A DNA stretch of 64,000 bases, taken from the NCBI GenBank assembly GCA_946811185.2, contig OX328106.1:48744311-48808310 (forward strand). Reading direction: 5' to 3'. How positions within the stretch are numbered: position 1 is the stretch's first letter; the number at the start of each line of letters is the position of its first letter. The translations under genes were made by a program, and so were the position numbers. This document shows, piece by piece, positions 42,380 through 52,963 of the stretch. The notes under the pieces were generated by a model. It had not been told where the DNA came from. It saw only the letters and a program-made list of their open reading frames with translations, and did no database searches. Origin of the DNA: Hippopus hippopus. Taxonomy: Eukaryota; Mollusca; Bivalvia; Cardiida; Cardiidae.

Positions 42380-45300
42380 CTATATTTTATTATAAAAATC
42401 TATCTCTTTTAGGTATTCTAAAATGTTATTCTGTTGTACATGTAAAAATAAGTTTTGTAAGCTATCAACACTAAAATGTTTTGACCGTATACGGTCGAAA
42501 TTTTTACAGTTTAATAAAATATGTTTTATAGTTAAAGGTTCATTACAGTTTATACATTGTGGTGCTCTCTCATTATTTAAAAGATGCACATGTGAAAACC
42601 TTGAGTGTCTCACACGACATCTTGTTAAAATTACTTGACTTTTTCGGTTACAATAAAATTCATATTTATCATTAAAATTTGGCTTGATCGCTAAAAGCTT
42701 GTTGTTAAAACATTGTTGCCATTTAATTTGACATTCAGACTTGATAAATTCATTTATTTGTTGTTTTTTGTCAGTATAAGGAATTTTTATGTTGGCTATG
42801 TTCATATTTACGGCATCCTTTGCTTCTTGATCAGCTATTTCATTACCTTTTATATTAATGTGGCTGGGTATCCAGCAGAATATTATTGACTTTGATCTAC
42901 TTAAAAAAACATATTTTCTGAAAAATTGTTGTATCAATGGATTTGGGTTATCGGGATGTTTTAAAGATTGTAAAACTGACATTGAATCAGAAAAAACTAT
43001 GAATTTCTTGTTATTATTGTTTTGTATTGAACAGAGAGCAATGTTTAAAGCCACAGCTTCTGCTGAAAAAATAGAGCTATGATCTGGTAGTCTTATTTTG
43101 GCAGTTTCTTGCTTGTGTACTGAAGCTCAACCAACTTTATTATCTTGTTTCGAACCATCAGTATAAATTGAAATCTAATCTTTATACTGTGATTTGATTT
43201 CTAAAAATTTATTTTGATAAAATAATGGATTTGTAACTGATTTCTTATTTACGTTGAGATCAAAAATAATATTCGGTGGATCTATGGTCCACGGCTCTTT
43301 TACAGGAAGTTTAAAGGGTTTAATATGCTTTACATTTATATTTGATTCATCAAGAAGAGGTTCAACTCTTAGACCAAGTGGTTTGATAAAATTAGGTTTA
43401 TTTTGAAAAAGTATTTTGTTTGGTGAATTAAAAATGTCATTGTAAACCGGATTCTTTGTATTTGAAGCCAGTTTAGTTACGTACTGTAAGGATAGTTTTT
43501 TCCTTCTATCATATAAGGATGGCTCCTGGGCCTCTGAATACAAACTTGTGACAGGTGACGTTCGGAAAGCTCCCAAAGCTAACCGAAGACCCTGATGATG
43601 AATAGTGTCCAACTTTTTTAGGTAGCTTTTCCTTGCAGAGCCATATATAATACATCCATAATCCAGTTTTGACCGTATTAGAGATCTGTATAGATTTAAA
43701 AGAGTTTTTTTATCTCCTCCCCAGTCAGAGTGGGAAAGTACTTTTAAAACATTCAAAGCTTTTTGACATTTCAGTTTCAAAGCATTAATATGTGGAATGA
43801 AAGAAAGTTTTTTGTCAAAGATAACTCCTAAAAATTTTGCTTGATCTACTATTGGAATTGGACTATTATATATTTTCAATAATGGATCCAAGTGCCATCT
43901 GCGCTCTTGGCAGAAGTGTACACAGTTTGTCTTTGTCTTGGAAAATTTAAAACCATTTTCTATAGTCCATTTCTCAATTTTGTCTAAATTATTTTGAAGC
44001 TTAGTTTCAATTGTTTTCATATCTTTTGACCTGTAACATATTAAAAAATCATCCACATATAAGGAACAGTTCACATCGTCATCTAAACATTTTACAATAT
44101 TGTTAATCTTGATATTGAACAGAGTAGGTGAGAGGATACTTCCTTGAACTCCCTGTTCTTGTTCATAGTCATCAGAAAAAGATGTGCCTACTTTAACTTT
44201 GAAAGATCTATTTGATAAAAAGTTTGAAATAAACTTGGGTAGATTTTCCCTTAATCCAATTTTATGAATGTCTTTTAAAATGCCATGTTTCCACGTGGTG
44301 TCATAAGCTTTTTCTAGATAAAAAAATATGGAAACTACATGTTGTTTCTTTACAAAAGCATTTCTGATAAAAGATTCTAATCGTACTAATTGATCTGTCG
44401 TGCTTCTGTTTTTTCGGAACCCTGATTGATGTTCCGCTATAATATTATTGGATTCGAGGTAAAAATTTAGTCTATTGTTTATCATTCTCTCCATGGTCTT
44501 ACATATACAACTAGTTAAAGCTATGGGTCTATAATTTGTTGGATTTGTATGATCTTTATTTGGCTTAGGAATTGGAATGATTGTAGCTTTGGACCAACTT
44601 TTCGGGAAGATACCTTGTTCCCATATAATGTTAAAAATGTTTAACAGAGTTTGTAATGAAATACGAGGTAAATGTTTTAAAAGTTGATAGTGTACTTCGT
44701 CTGCACCTGCAGCAGAATCGTGAGCATTTTTTAGAGAATCTTCAAGTTCTGATAGTGTGAAAGGTAAGTTGTAGTTTTCATTTGTATCCGTTTCAAAATT
44801 AAGTTCTTCCATTTCTGCTTCTTGCTTATGTTTTTTAAATTGTGGTTAATAATTTGCAGAAGAAGAGTTTGTTTTGAAAGTTTTACCCAGGATATTAGCG
44901 ATTTCTTTTTTACTTTCGTAGATTTTGTCATCTACCTTGATATGCGAGTGTTTCATGGTTTGATTCTTTCCATTTATTTTCCTTAACATATTCCAAATGG
45001 TTGTCATGGGAGTTCTAGCATTAAGTTTAGAAATGAAATCTTTCCAAGATGACCGTTTTGCTTGTTTAATAGTACGTCGAGCCTTAGCTCTCATGATTTT
45101 ACAAACATTTAAGTTTGTTTTTGTTGGATATTGTTTGAAACGTTTTAAACTGTCTTTACGTTTTTTAATAGCTTCTTTACAATCATCATTAATCCATGGC
45201 TTTTTCTTCTTAAAAGTATTTGTTGAAATCTTCGGGATGCACTGATTTGATATGTCAATTAAAGTTTCAGTAAAAGAAAGCATTGGATCTTCTGAATTTT

Positions 45301-46056
45301 CAAAATTGTCAATCAGTAATTTTTCATGGCAAAGAATATTGAATTTTTCCCAGTTAGCTTTTTTTAAAATTCCATTTTGGAATTTTCTCATCTTCTGTTT
45401 TCTCAGTTTCTTGTATAATGATAGGAAAATGATCACTTCCATGGGAATCTTCACATACTTTCCATTCATAATCAAGGTACAAGGAAGGATGGCAGAGTGA
45501 AAGATCTATTGCTGTGAAAGAACCTGATCCAGGATGCAGGTATGTATGTTGGTTGGAATTAAATAAACATAAATTATTCTCTGCAATGAAATCTTCAATT
45601 ATTTTACCTCTATCATTGGTATCTGAACAACCCCATAATTCGCTATGTCCATTAAAATCACCACATATGATGTAAGGTTGAGGTAGTTGTAGTAAAAGAT
45701 TTTCTAAATCATTTTGATCTATTCTTTTATTTGGTGGGATATAGATAGAGCATATTGTTATAGTTTTATTTAAAGATGCTTTTATTGCTATTGCTTGTAG
45801 ATTTGTGTTTAAGTCTATCTTACGATGAGGTACCGTAGAATGTATTATGATAGAAGAACCACCAGATGCTCTTTGGCAATCATTATGTATGTAGTGATAG
45901 GAAGAATAATTGCGAACTTCCAAGTCATCATTGGGGGTTATAAAAGTTTCTTGAAGACAACAAATTTGTGGATTTAATAAAGGTAAAAGAATTAGTAGTT
46001 CATTAAAGTTGGCTTTTAGACCTACAATTCCATTGTAAAATTGAGTTTTGACCCAT
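42380..46056 (-). pseudogene. LINE ORF2: AP endonuclease, RT, RNase H; broken
   Basis: Starts MGQNSILQWNCR at 46056 and is frameshifted near 46025. Endonuclease motifs: CGDFNGHSELWG and SDHFPI. A second frameshift lies at the T run 45359-45365. An in-frame TAA at about 44848 precedes the RT segment (44812-43175), which has YVDD at 44049-44060 and the GVQGS region. TAG and TGA codons (about 43175 and 43128) lie next to YTDGS, the first RNase H motif. Further RNase H motifs are SAEAVALN, VFSDSMS and GNEIADQEAK. The C-terminus has CINCNEPLTIKHILLNC. Catalytic residues remain, but the frame does not. Confidence 0.88.
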
Positions 46057-46093
46057 TATACTTGTATATTGGGAGTTTGAATTTACTTAAAAG

Positions 46094-47274
46094 TTATTTG
46101 ACTGAGGAGTCAATTTCCAATTCCATATCTTCTAAACTTTCAAATTTATTTGCCAGCTTAATAGGATCCTGTGACCCTTTCTTCTGTCTATTTGATTGTT
46201 GTTTATCTTTTTCTTTTTTATCTGGTTTATTTTTCTGGCTTTTATTTGGTGATGTAGGGCATGAATTAGCTCTAGAAGCTGATCTTGATCTTCTAGAGTC
46301 TTTTGTTAGGTTAGATTTTGAACCTGTTTCAGATGTTCGAGGTGGTTGGACAGATGGAGACGCAGATTTCGAGGAAGGTTTAGCGCCTTGCTCAAAATCC
46401 ACGGGATCATACTGTGTTCCACAAGTTCTCGTCTGAGGTTTTGCTGTTGCTGATTGAACTATCTTAGAGTACCTAGGTTCAAAAGCTGTCTCATATTGGT
46501 TTTTTTTTTTGCCTCAAAGTATGAAATCTTCCTCATTGTTTTAATTCTCATAATTTCTTTTTCTCTTTTCCAGACTTCACAGTTGGTTGATCTTGCACTG
46601 TGATCTTTACCACAATTTACACATTTGAAAGGTCTTTGGCAGATGCTAGATGTGTGTTTGGATTCACCACATCTATCACAGATTACTGCATCTGTGAGCT
46701 TGCAGTTGTCTTCGAGGTGTCCAAATTTTTGACAATTAAAACAGCGCAAAGGATTTGGGATGAACTGTTCCACTGGTACTGTACGATAAAAGATTCTAAT
46801 ACTCTGAGGCAAAGTGGTGGTGTTAAAAGTGAGGAGTAGTGTATTGGTTTCAAGTTGAACATTATCTTTTTTTATTTTGAATCTCTTGCACGCAACAACT
46901 CCTTGCGGTGCAAGATATTCAACAATTTTTTCCTCTGTTTCTCCCTTCAGTACCCTGTCTTTCACAATTCCTCTGGATTTGTTAAGCGAGTTGTGTTCTG
47001 AGACTGAGACTTTCAAGTTGTAAAACTTTTTAACTTTTAATAGAGATTCAGCCTGACTTGTTCTTGATGTTTCAACGAGTAGTAGTTCGTTTTTTAATTT
47101 TTTAATTGATTTTGGAGTGCCTATCAAACTTTCTATCTGTTTTTCTATTATGAAGGGAGACAGAGATGTGATGGGCTTTGCCTCCTCACTTTTAATAACC
47201 AAGAACTTTGTGTTGTTTAAGTAAGACGTTTCGTTTTCGTTATTCGGTCGGGGTCTTTTGTTTTGGGAAGCCAT
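46094..47274 (-). pseudogene. LINE ORF1, gag-like with three CCHC knuckles, frameshifted
   Basis: Starts at 47274 (MASQNKRPRPNNE). After an RRM-like middle it has knuckles CFNCQKFGHLEDNC, CDRCGESKHTSSIC and CVNCGKDHSARSTNC, all within 46560-46760. The frame breaks at a T run at about 46499-46510 (A run on the coding strand) and continues to 46094 as a Ser/Lys-rich tail. It would bind the element's RNA. The break could be a homopolymer sequencing error. Confidence 0.8.
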
Positions 47275-47720
47275 GATTTTGATAGTGTAATTTCAATAGC
47301 TATGCGCTCCACCCTCCTCGGAGCCCTACAAGGGGACGTCTAATGGAAATGGGTTTCCTATTTCCGACGCCAGAGCTACATAGCTATTATACTTAACAAA
47401 CCTTAAGCGAAGAGAAACTATAGGTCTATTAATTAGCCCATCAGCCGCCGCTTTATAAAGGAAAACAATGTAAAAGATAAGAAAAAAGAAAAAATCTAAC
47501 CCGGTTGGTATCATAAGATACAAAGAAAGAAATATAGATAAAAGTATGTAATCCTAAAAGCTAGACACGACCGAGCCGATTGAGACGGGTCGGGCCTAAC
47601 CCATCCCTCCCGTCTATCCGAGGCCAGGGCCAAAGCAGTGTGTTGAGTGCTGGAGATCCCTGGGCACTCTCAACTACCAGGATCCCCTTTTCCGGCATAC
47701 GAGATGCCACCCACGGCAAA

Positions 47721-48613
47721 CAAGTGGCTTCTGAATCAAAGACAGAAATCTTTTATCAGAAGGAAGTTTGCTCAATGAAATATTTTCGGTCAAGAAAGGT
47801 TTAGATATAGAGTGTTAGCATGATAACTTTAATGATTAGAGCTGATAACTTATAGCTTACTAGAGTTCCCATTGTAGATCTCTACTTGTAGGTAAGGTTC
47901 TAAATACAAGTATGCCAAATGTTTCAAATTCTTCAAACATATAGTGCTAGAGATTGGAAAAGGTGTTGACGAATACAAGAACAAAACATAGATGTTATAC
48001 ACAGATGTCGTTATACTCTTCGTCCAGTGTGCTACCCACTGGCACAGATGATACACACACAAATGAGCATGTTAGTATATGAGACAGGAAAGTGTATAGG
48101 AAAGATATGTTTTCAAAAAAATAAAAAAATAAAAAATCACTTTTGGAATGAAAAATTTGTTTTGGAAATCATTTGATCTTAATTTGTATTGTTCTTCAGC
48201 CACTTTTATGTTTTAATTTTGGGTTTGTTAATTTTTTCTGGAAATATTTAATCGTATTGACTTTAGTATTTTTATTTTCATATTTAGGTTGATTTTGTTA
48301 TTGTCATATTTTTTCTAGTATTTACTTTGAATTGAATTATTTTGGACCTGTTTTATTAATTTTAGTTGTATTATTATCGGTCTCCTCTGTTTCTGGGGAC
48401 TTTTACCACCCCTATGCCACAGAGGCGAAGGCAGCCACCAATTTCTAAGGCCCCGAGTGGCGGGGGCCCTAAACACTATACAATCAATCAATACGATCAA
48501 GCACCGGAATATTTCGAATTAAACTCGCCTTCAATACTCTTAAGTATGCCTTTAAGATGCTTACAGCTGAACCTTGCGAGTATGGTTTTCTCCCAGATTT
48601 TTATTTCTTAATT
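47721..48613. other. Interior of the 13.4-kb element, mostly unassigned
   Basis: No gene recognised. A SINE 3' tail (CCCTAAACACTATACAATCA and ATCAATAC) ends near 48495, preceded by AGGCGAAGGCAGCCACCAAT. The body upstream of this tail is not recognisable. Confidence 0.55.
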
Positions 48614-48874
48614 TGAACCATGTTCTGTAAAATGGGGCTTAATGAATCCGTAAAAACTGTCTACTCAGGCCAGCCTACGCAGTCCCTGCAGGCTGACCTG
48701 AGCCGAAACTTTTCGCTATTGGTCAATTTTCTGCATGTCAAAGGACCAGAGTACTTCATGATACAGTGGGTTGTTATACAAAACAGATTTTATGGATCTA
48801 TAATTGTGTGAGGAATCGTTGGTATCATGCATCACGGAGATGTATTAAGCCCTCTTTTGCCAGAGCATGGCTCA
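48614..48874. mobile_element. TGAGCC-type MITE
   Basis: TGAACCATGTTCTGTAAAAT start, GCCTACGCAGTCCCTGCAGGC palindrome (one arm altered), and TTTTGCCAGAGCATGGCTCA end. TT precedes and follows it. Confidence 0.85.
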
Positions 48875-50190
48875 TTGTATATTTTGTGTTCTATTTTTAG
48901 CTTTAATAAGTCACTTTAATGAACGTCCAGGCACAACCTGTTTGATAAAAAGATGACTTCGGGTCTGAAAAGAGAAAACGGTAAGACTACAATTTAGAGC
49001 CGCCTGAATGAGGCGGTTCTATCAAGCTCCAAAATCTAAATTTGAATGAGAAATTATCATTAAACATGAAAGAAAGCATTTTATTGCATAGATGTACTGA
49101 CTTGATGAGGCTTCACTGTACCACTTGCAAAAGTCCTCAAAATGTTGTCATCTTTATGGAACCTTTGTGTCTGGTATACACACCAGCACAACATACAAAC
49201 ATGTAGCTCAAATTGTTCAATGATGACCGAACCTAATTTCGCAAATACATGTATACCCATGGAGAGTATGCCTACTTTTCACTAGATAAAAGGCGCTTTT
49301 AAGGGTATGTATTTCATGGGTATTTTATCAACGTTGGTGTATCAGTATTTTTCGGCGAAGCTGAATGCTCTGGCATTTGACCAAACTTTTTGGGACTGAA
49401 AAAGAATGATTAGATGCTAATTTGCAGTTGGTGAAAAAATGTGCACATATCTTCATAAGTGTTATTCAATAACTCAGTACTACTTTTCATCAAAATGAAA
49501 AACAGTGAAGAAAAAGATGCAGTTGCTCGTGAGGTAACTTTTCATTATTTCATTTCATATTAAGCCACTAAAGAGTTTCAATATTCATATTCAAGTATCT
49601 CTTACGTCATCTATCTTTATTGAAGATATTTTTTGTTTAAGGTGAATGGATACGCTCCCAGAGAAAGATAAATCCAGTCTAGAAGAAATCATCCGCAATT
49701 TCAAAGATAACCCAATATCTTATCACCAATAAATGTACAGTATGCGTAATATAAATGACACACAAAACTTGCTCAGGATCTGACTGTAAGTTAGCATTAA
49801 CTTCTTTTAAAACCGTCTTTTGGGGCTACTGTTAGTGACAATTTCTCTCCGTACTTTTTAGAAACCTCGATTTTTAAATAAATTCAACTATCAGGGAGCA
49901 AACTGGAAGGTTGCTTCCCCCGTAATAATGCACAAAATTTTTGATGTACCCAGAAACCTTAGAATGAAATGGTACATATGCCGGGGAAATAATCTATTCT
50001 GAAAAAAAAAATGATCTTATCGCTCTTAGTCGCAAGCAGAAAAATTAATTTCAAACCTAGGTTAAAAGTTACCAGGTCGCTCGTTCTTTTTATTTACTTT
50101 TTATCTGAATTTAGAATTTATTTTTCTGCCAGCAATTAACACTTGGACCGCCTGCACAATAACAGATTCACCTCTTCACAATATTTTCCA
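48875..50190. other. Interior of the 13.4-kb element, unassigned
   Basis: No open frame above about 50 codons, and no RNA gene or repeat recognised. GAGCCGCCTGAATGAGGCGG at about 48998-49017 is a small perfect-stem hairpin. Confidence 0.55.
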
Positions 50191-50410
50191 GGGTCCTGCG
50201 TGGCTCAGTGGTAAAGTGTAGGACTCGTGACCTGGACTTCGAGTTCGAGCCTCACTGGATCCACTGGGTTTTTCGTGGGAGTGTCCTCAGGCAAGACAAT
50301 TCAGAGCCCTAGCCCAGTACTGGTGGAACCCAAGAAATACACGAATTTGTGAGCTGTCGCCGTGATGTAACTGAAAAATTGTTGAAAGCGGCGTAAAACA
50401 CCATTCAATC
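50191..50410 (+). mobile_element. Full-length tRNA-derived SINE
   Basis: Head with A box TGGCTCAGTGGTAAAGTGTA and B box GAGTTCGAGCC (50241-50251), body with GTGTCCTCAGGCAAGACAAT and AGCCCTAGCCCAGTACTGG, and tail GTTGAAAGCGGCGTAAAACACC with CATTCAATC. Its 3' end resembles the LINE 3' end at 40332-40370 (minus), both having TAAAACACCA. Remnants are at 418, 10515, 19866, 25487 and 35945. Confidence 0.88.
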
Positions 50411-51088
50411 TAGAATCAACCATCATATCAATTATCCGTTTTGTTTACTTTTGGTCGCTATTTGCCTCAAACGTAACAGGACTATTTTAACAGAGAAATT
50501 CCTGGTATCTAGCATTTACTGATCGAGCATCCAAGCTGCACTGCCGTGGACTCGAGTACATACTCGGTTATATCAACATTAGAAATGACACCCATGGAGC
50601 CTTTTAGATATAAGATCCAGGACAAATATCTTATCTTCAACGCTGATTAGATAAGCACATTTTCTATTTCGGCTGTCCCGGTCCCCAAGATTTTTTATGT
50701 ATATCTGTTTCACGCGAAAAGAAGAGGACGTTGAATACAATTAGCCATGGTCAGTGACATCAGGTCTTCGAGGCGTCTATTTGGGGAGAGAAATCAAAGT
50801 GACTGTAAGTGATTGAAAGACAGACAATGCATGAAGAAAGAGGATATTTGCATAAATGTACAAAATATAAATGAAGACATTTTAGACTTTAATGCAAGAA
50901 CCTCTGAAATCTGACTTAAAAGATTTTCCTAAACTAATCATTCCAGTCGCATTTAAAAATGGTAAATAATAATCCGACCACTGTCGGGCGAACAAGCATT
51001 CTAATTCGCTCGACATAAAATGGATTATTCTAACCCATCTTATTAGAATCCAAACTGGTTTCATTACCGGGAGTAGGTATTATCAAAA
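50411..51088. other. Interior of the 13.4-kb element, unassigned
   Basis: No gene or repeat recognised. Confidence 0.55.
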
Positions 51089-51403
51089 GGCCGAGCCTCG
51101 GTAGCTCAGTCAGTAGCGTACAGGACTTGAGAACAGATGGTCGCTGGTAGATTCCCTGCTCTGCAAATTTCTTTTCGGGGATTGATGAAAGTCATTGCAG
51201 CAGTATTCATTCCTCTTTCACCGCAGGTCATTGTCTCGACGAGGGTTATGTGGGAAAGCAGCCAGTGGCCTGGAAACAATATTGTGTTGAATACTTGTAT
51301 AAGAGATTCCAGGAAAGCATGGATAGACCTGCACTGGCCGCCGCGATATAACTGAAATAATGTTGAAAACGGCGTTTAAAACCATACAATCAATCAATCA
51401 ATC
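51089..51403 (+). mobile_element. Full-length tRNA-derived SINE, second type
   Basis: Head GGCCGAGCCTCGGTAGCTCA (A box) and GGTCGCTGGTAGATTCCC (diverged B box), a ~200-bp body, and tail GATATAACTGAAATAATGTT with GGCGTTTAAAACCATACAATC and ATCA repeats. Same family as 39060-39600. Confidence 0.85.
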
Positions 51404-51784
51404 ATTATCAATTATCAATACACTCGACTTTGCTGTATTTGGACATGATTTTTTAGTCACAGTTTTTGTGAAAACAATAGGAAAAATATCAACCGGGCTG
51501 CGACGTATTAGCGGTACTGATGGCTGCCGGAAACATGAAGAACATTTTACTGGTGACTTATGTCTTAACAAAGTAAACAATAGAAGTTCATTCAAAAGAA
51601 CAATAAAATAAAATGTCTTCATTACAATTATCATGATTCACAATAGTAGCGAGATCATCGTGCGCACAGCCGCCATCAAATTTTAATTCTTACTTTGTTA
51701 CACTTACTGCGATCAAAAGTAAGGTAATTCAAAAGAAAAAAACAAATAAAGGTTTTCCTTCTGCTTGATTTTGTACCAAAAATA
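51404..51784. other. Interior of the 13.4-kb element, unassigned
   Basis: Has a short overlapping open frame on each strand (51360-51634) with no motif. No known gene. Confidence 0.5.
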
Positions 51785-51970
51785 CCATTCTGTTTCGTTT
51801 CGTTCTATTTTGTTTCGTTCCGTTTCGTTCTCGTTTTATTCCGTTTCGTTCCGTTTCGTTGCATTTCGTTCCCTTTCGTTCCCTTTCATTTCGTTTCCTT
51901 GCGTTTCATTCCGTTACGTTTCGTTTCGTTGCGTTTCGTTTCGGTTCCGTTTCTTACTTTATAGGGACCC
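51785..51970 (-). repeat. Right TIR of the 13.4-kb element
   Basis: GTTTCGTTCC-type short units ending CTTTATAGGGACCC, the inverted partner of 38577-38720. Ser/Phe-rich open frames here are low complexity. Confidence 0.85.
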
Positions 51971-52334
51971 CAAACCATACACCAAAACCGAAGACGGCCT
52001 TGGGAAAATTAAATGCATTTTCTATCCGCCGTAATCTGTGCAACCTTGCTGCCGTCAGGCGCATCATTTGGCACGAAGATACAAGAATGATTATATTTTC
52101 ATGAAACAAGGATGAAATGGGTTAAAAACTAGCTTGAAAAGAGTATAGATGCATCTTTAAGAAATGGGGATAAAAGTTATGACCCTGACGCGAAAACGGA
52201 CCGACGGCAGGGCTGACGGCTTTCACAAAAACTGTTTCCCCCCTCCCATCTGTTTAATGGGTTATTAGAATGGGGTGGCAGAAAAAAACCTGCTTTTGCC
52301 ATAATATTTTCGATACAGATCTGATTGAATATAA
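51971..52334. other. B-specific stretch right of the giant element
   Basis: No match in copy A until GCTTTTGCCATAATATTTTC at 52293. GACGCGAAAACGGACCGACG and CCCCCCTCCC near 52190-52245 resemble the tail of a dispersed repeat. No gene. Confidence 0.5.
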
Positions 52335-52615
52335 ACAACAAGAGCGCCATTGCTCGGTTGTGATCGTTATTTCAGTGAAGATTCAAGTTGAAAAAAGGGA
52401 ATAAGTGTGTCATTAATGTCTTAAGAGTTACTTACTTTTACTGTACGAGTTTCCCTTTCGATTGAAAACAGCTAGCCCAAGTTTGAAGTAAACATCTTCA
52501 GAAATAACAGATGTGCGAAATTGTCTCGCGTTTGGCCCGACAACAAAGCAGATGATGAAGTCAACGTTAGGGCTATGACAATACCTAAATGTGTCTTCGG
52601 AAACAGCCTGGCTAG
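52335..52615 (+). mobile_element. Dispersed CAAGAGCGCCA repeat
   Basis: CAAGAGCGCCATTGCTCGGTTG to CTTCGGAAACAGCCTGGCTA. Equivalent to 12288-12500 and slightly longer inside. Confidence 0.65.
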
Positions 52616-52799
52616 AAATTATCTGAGCACTCCAAGTTACGTGTCAACTCTTTACTGGATGATCTACTGTCTGTAACATGTTTAATGCTGCTATTAACAT
52701 TATTTCAGTAACATCACCACAACAGCTAATTTATTCTTGTGTTTATTTGGCTTAAGTGCTGGACTCTGCATCATACTTACCAACAAACATAGCGAGTCT

Positions 52800-52963
52800 T
52801 AGGGAAAGGGATTTCAGAAAAACGACAAGGAAAGGGAAGAATTGATGGTAACCAGTATTTTCTCCTTTTCCAACAATGTTTTTCTTTACTTTTTCACAGC
52901 CAAATCTCGTAATTATTATTCACGTTTGTCTTCTGCAAGTGCTTTCAATTTGGACAACTTCCC
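52800..52963. mobile_element. TTAA-type MITE truncated by the gypsy element
   Basis: Matches copy A 13668-13850 (GGTAACCAGTATTTTCTCCT, ACAGCCAAATCTCG, GCTTTCAATTTGGACAACTT), then stops at 52963 where gypsy coding sequence begins. Confidence 0.75.

Larger units (their letters stand above)
42313..47720 (-). mobile_element. Non-LTR retrotransposon (LINE, APE-RT-RNase H type), decayed
   Basis: On the minus strand: a GC-richer 5' region (about 47281-47720), ORF1 with CCHC knuckles, then ORF2 with AP endonuclease, RT, RNase H and a C-terminal CCHC-like segment. The domain set and two-ORF plan fit the I/Nimb-like group of LINEs known in molluscs; the clade is inferred. Several frameshifts and nonsense codons make it non-autonomous. 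The 5' limit is approximate. Confidence 0.85.
38577..51970. mobile_element. 13.4-kb foldback-type composite element
   Basis: Ends are GGGTCCCTATAAAGTGAGAAAC on the left and the complement of GGGTCCCTATAAAGTAAGAAAC on the right. Both continue inward as >130 bp of degenerate GAAAC/GAAAT short repeats, in inverted orientation. CAAACCAAA (38568-38576) and CAAACCATA (51971-51979) directly flank it, an 8/9 match to a target duplication. Copy A is uninterrupted here. The inside holds SINEs, a tRNA-like gene, LINE copies and a MITE, but no transposase was found. Long TIRs of short subrepeats with a 9-bp duplication recall Drosophila Foldback elements; that assignment is inference. Confidence 0.75.

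Noticed and set aside
46041..46436. A 131-codon plus-strand open frame
   Set aside because: Antisense shadow of the LINE ORF1 tail.
38577..51970. Polinton/Maverick identity for the 13.4-kb element
   Set aside because: Size is suggestive, but no DNA polymerase B, retroviral-type integrase, ATPase or capsid genes are present inside, and the target duplication looks like 9 bp, not 6.
51765..52104. Ser/Phe-rich plus-strand open frames
   Set aside because: Low-complexity translation of the right TIR short repeats.
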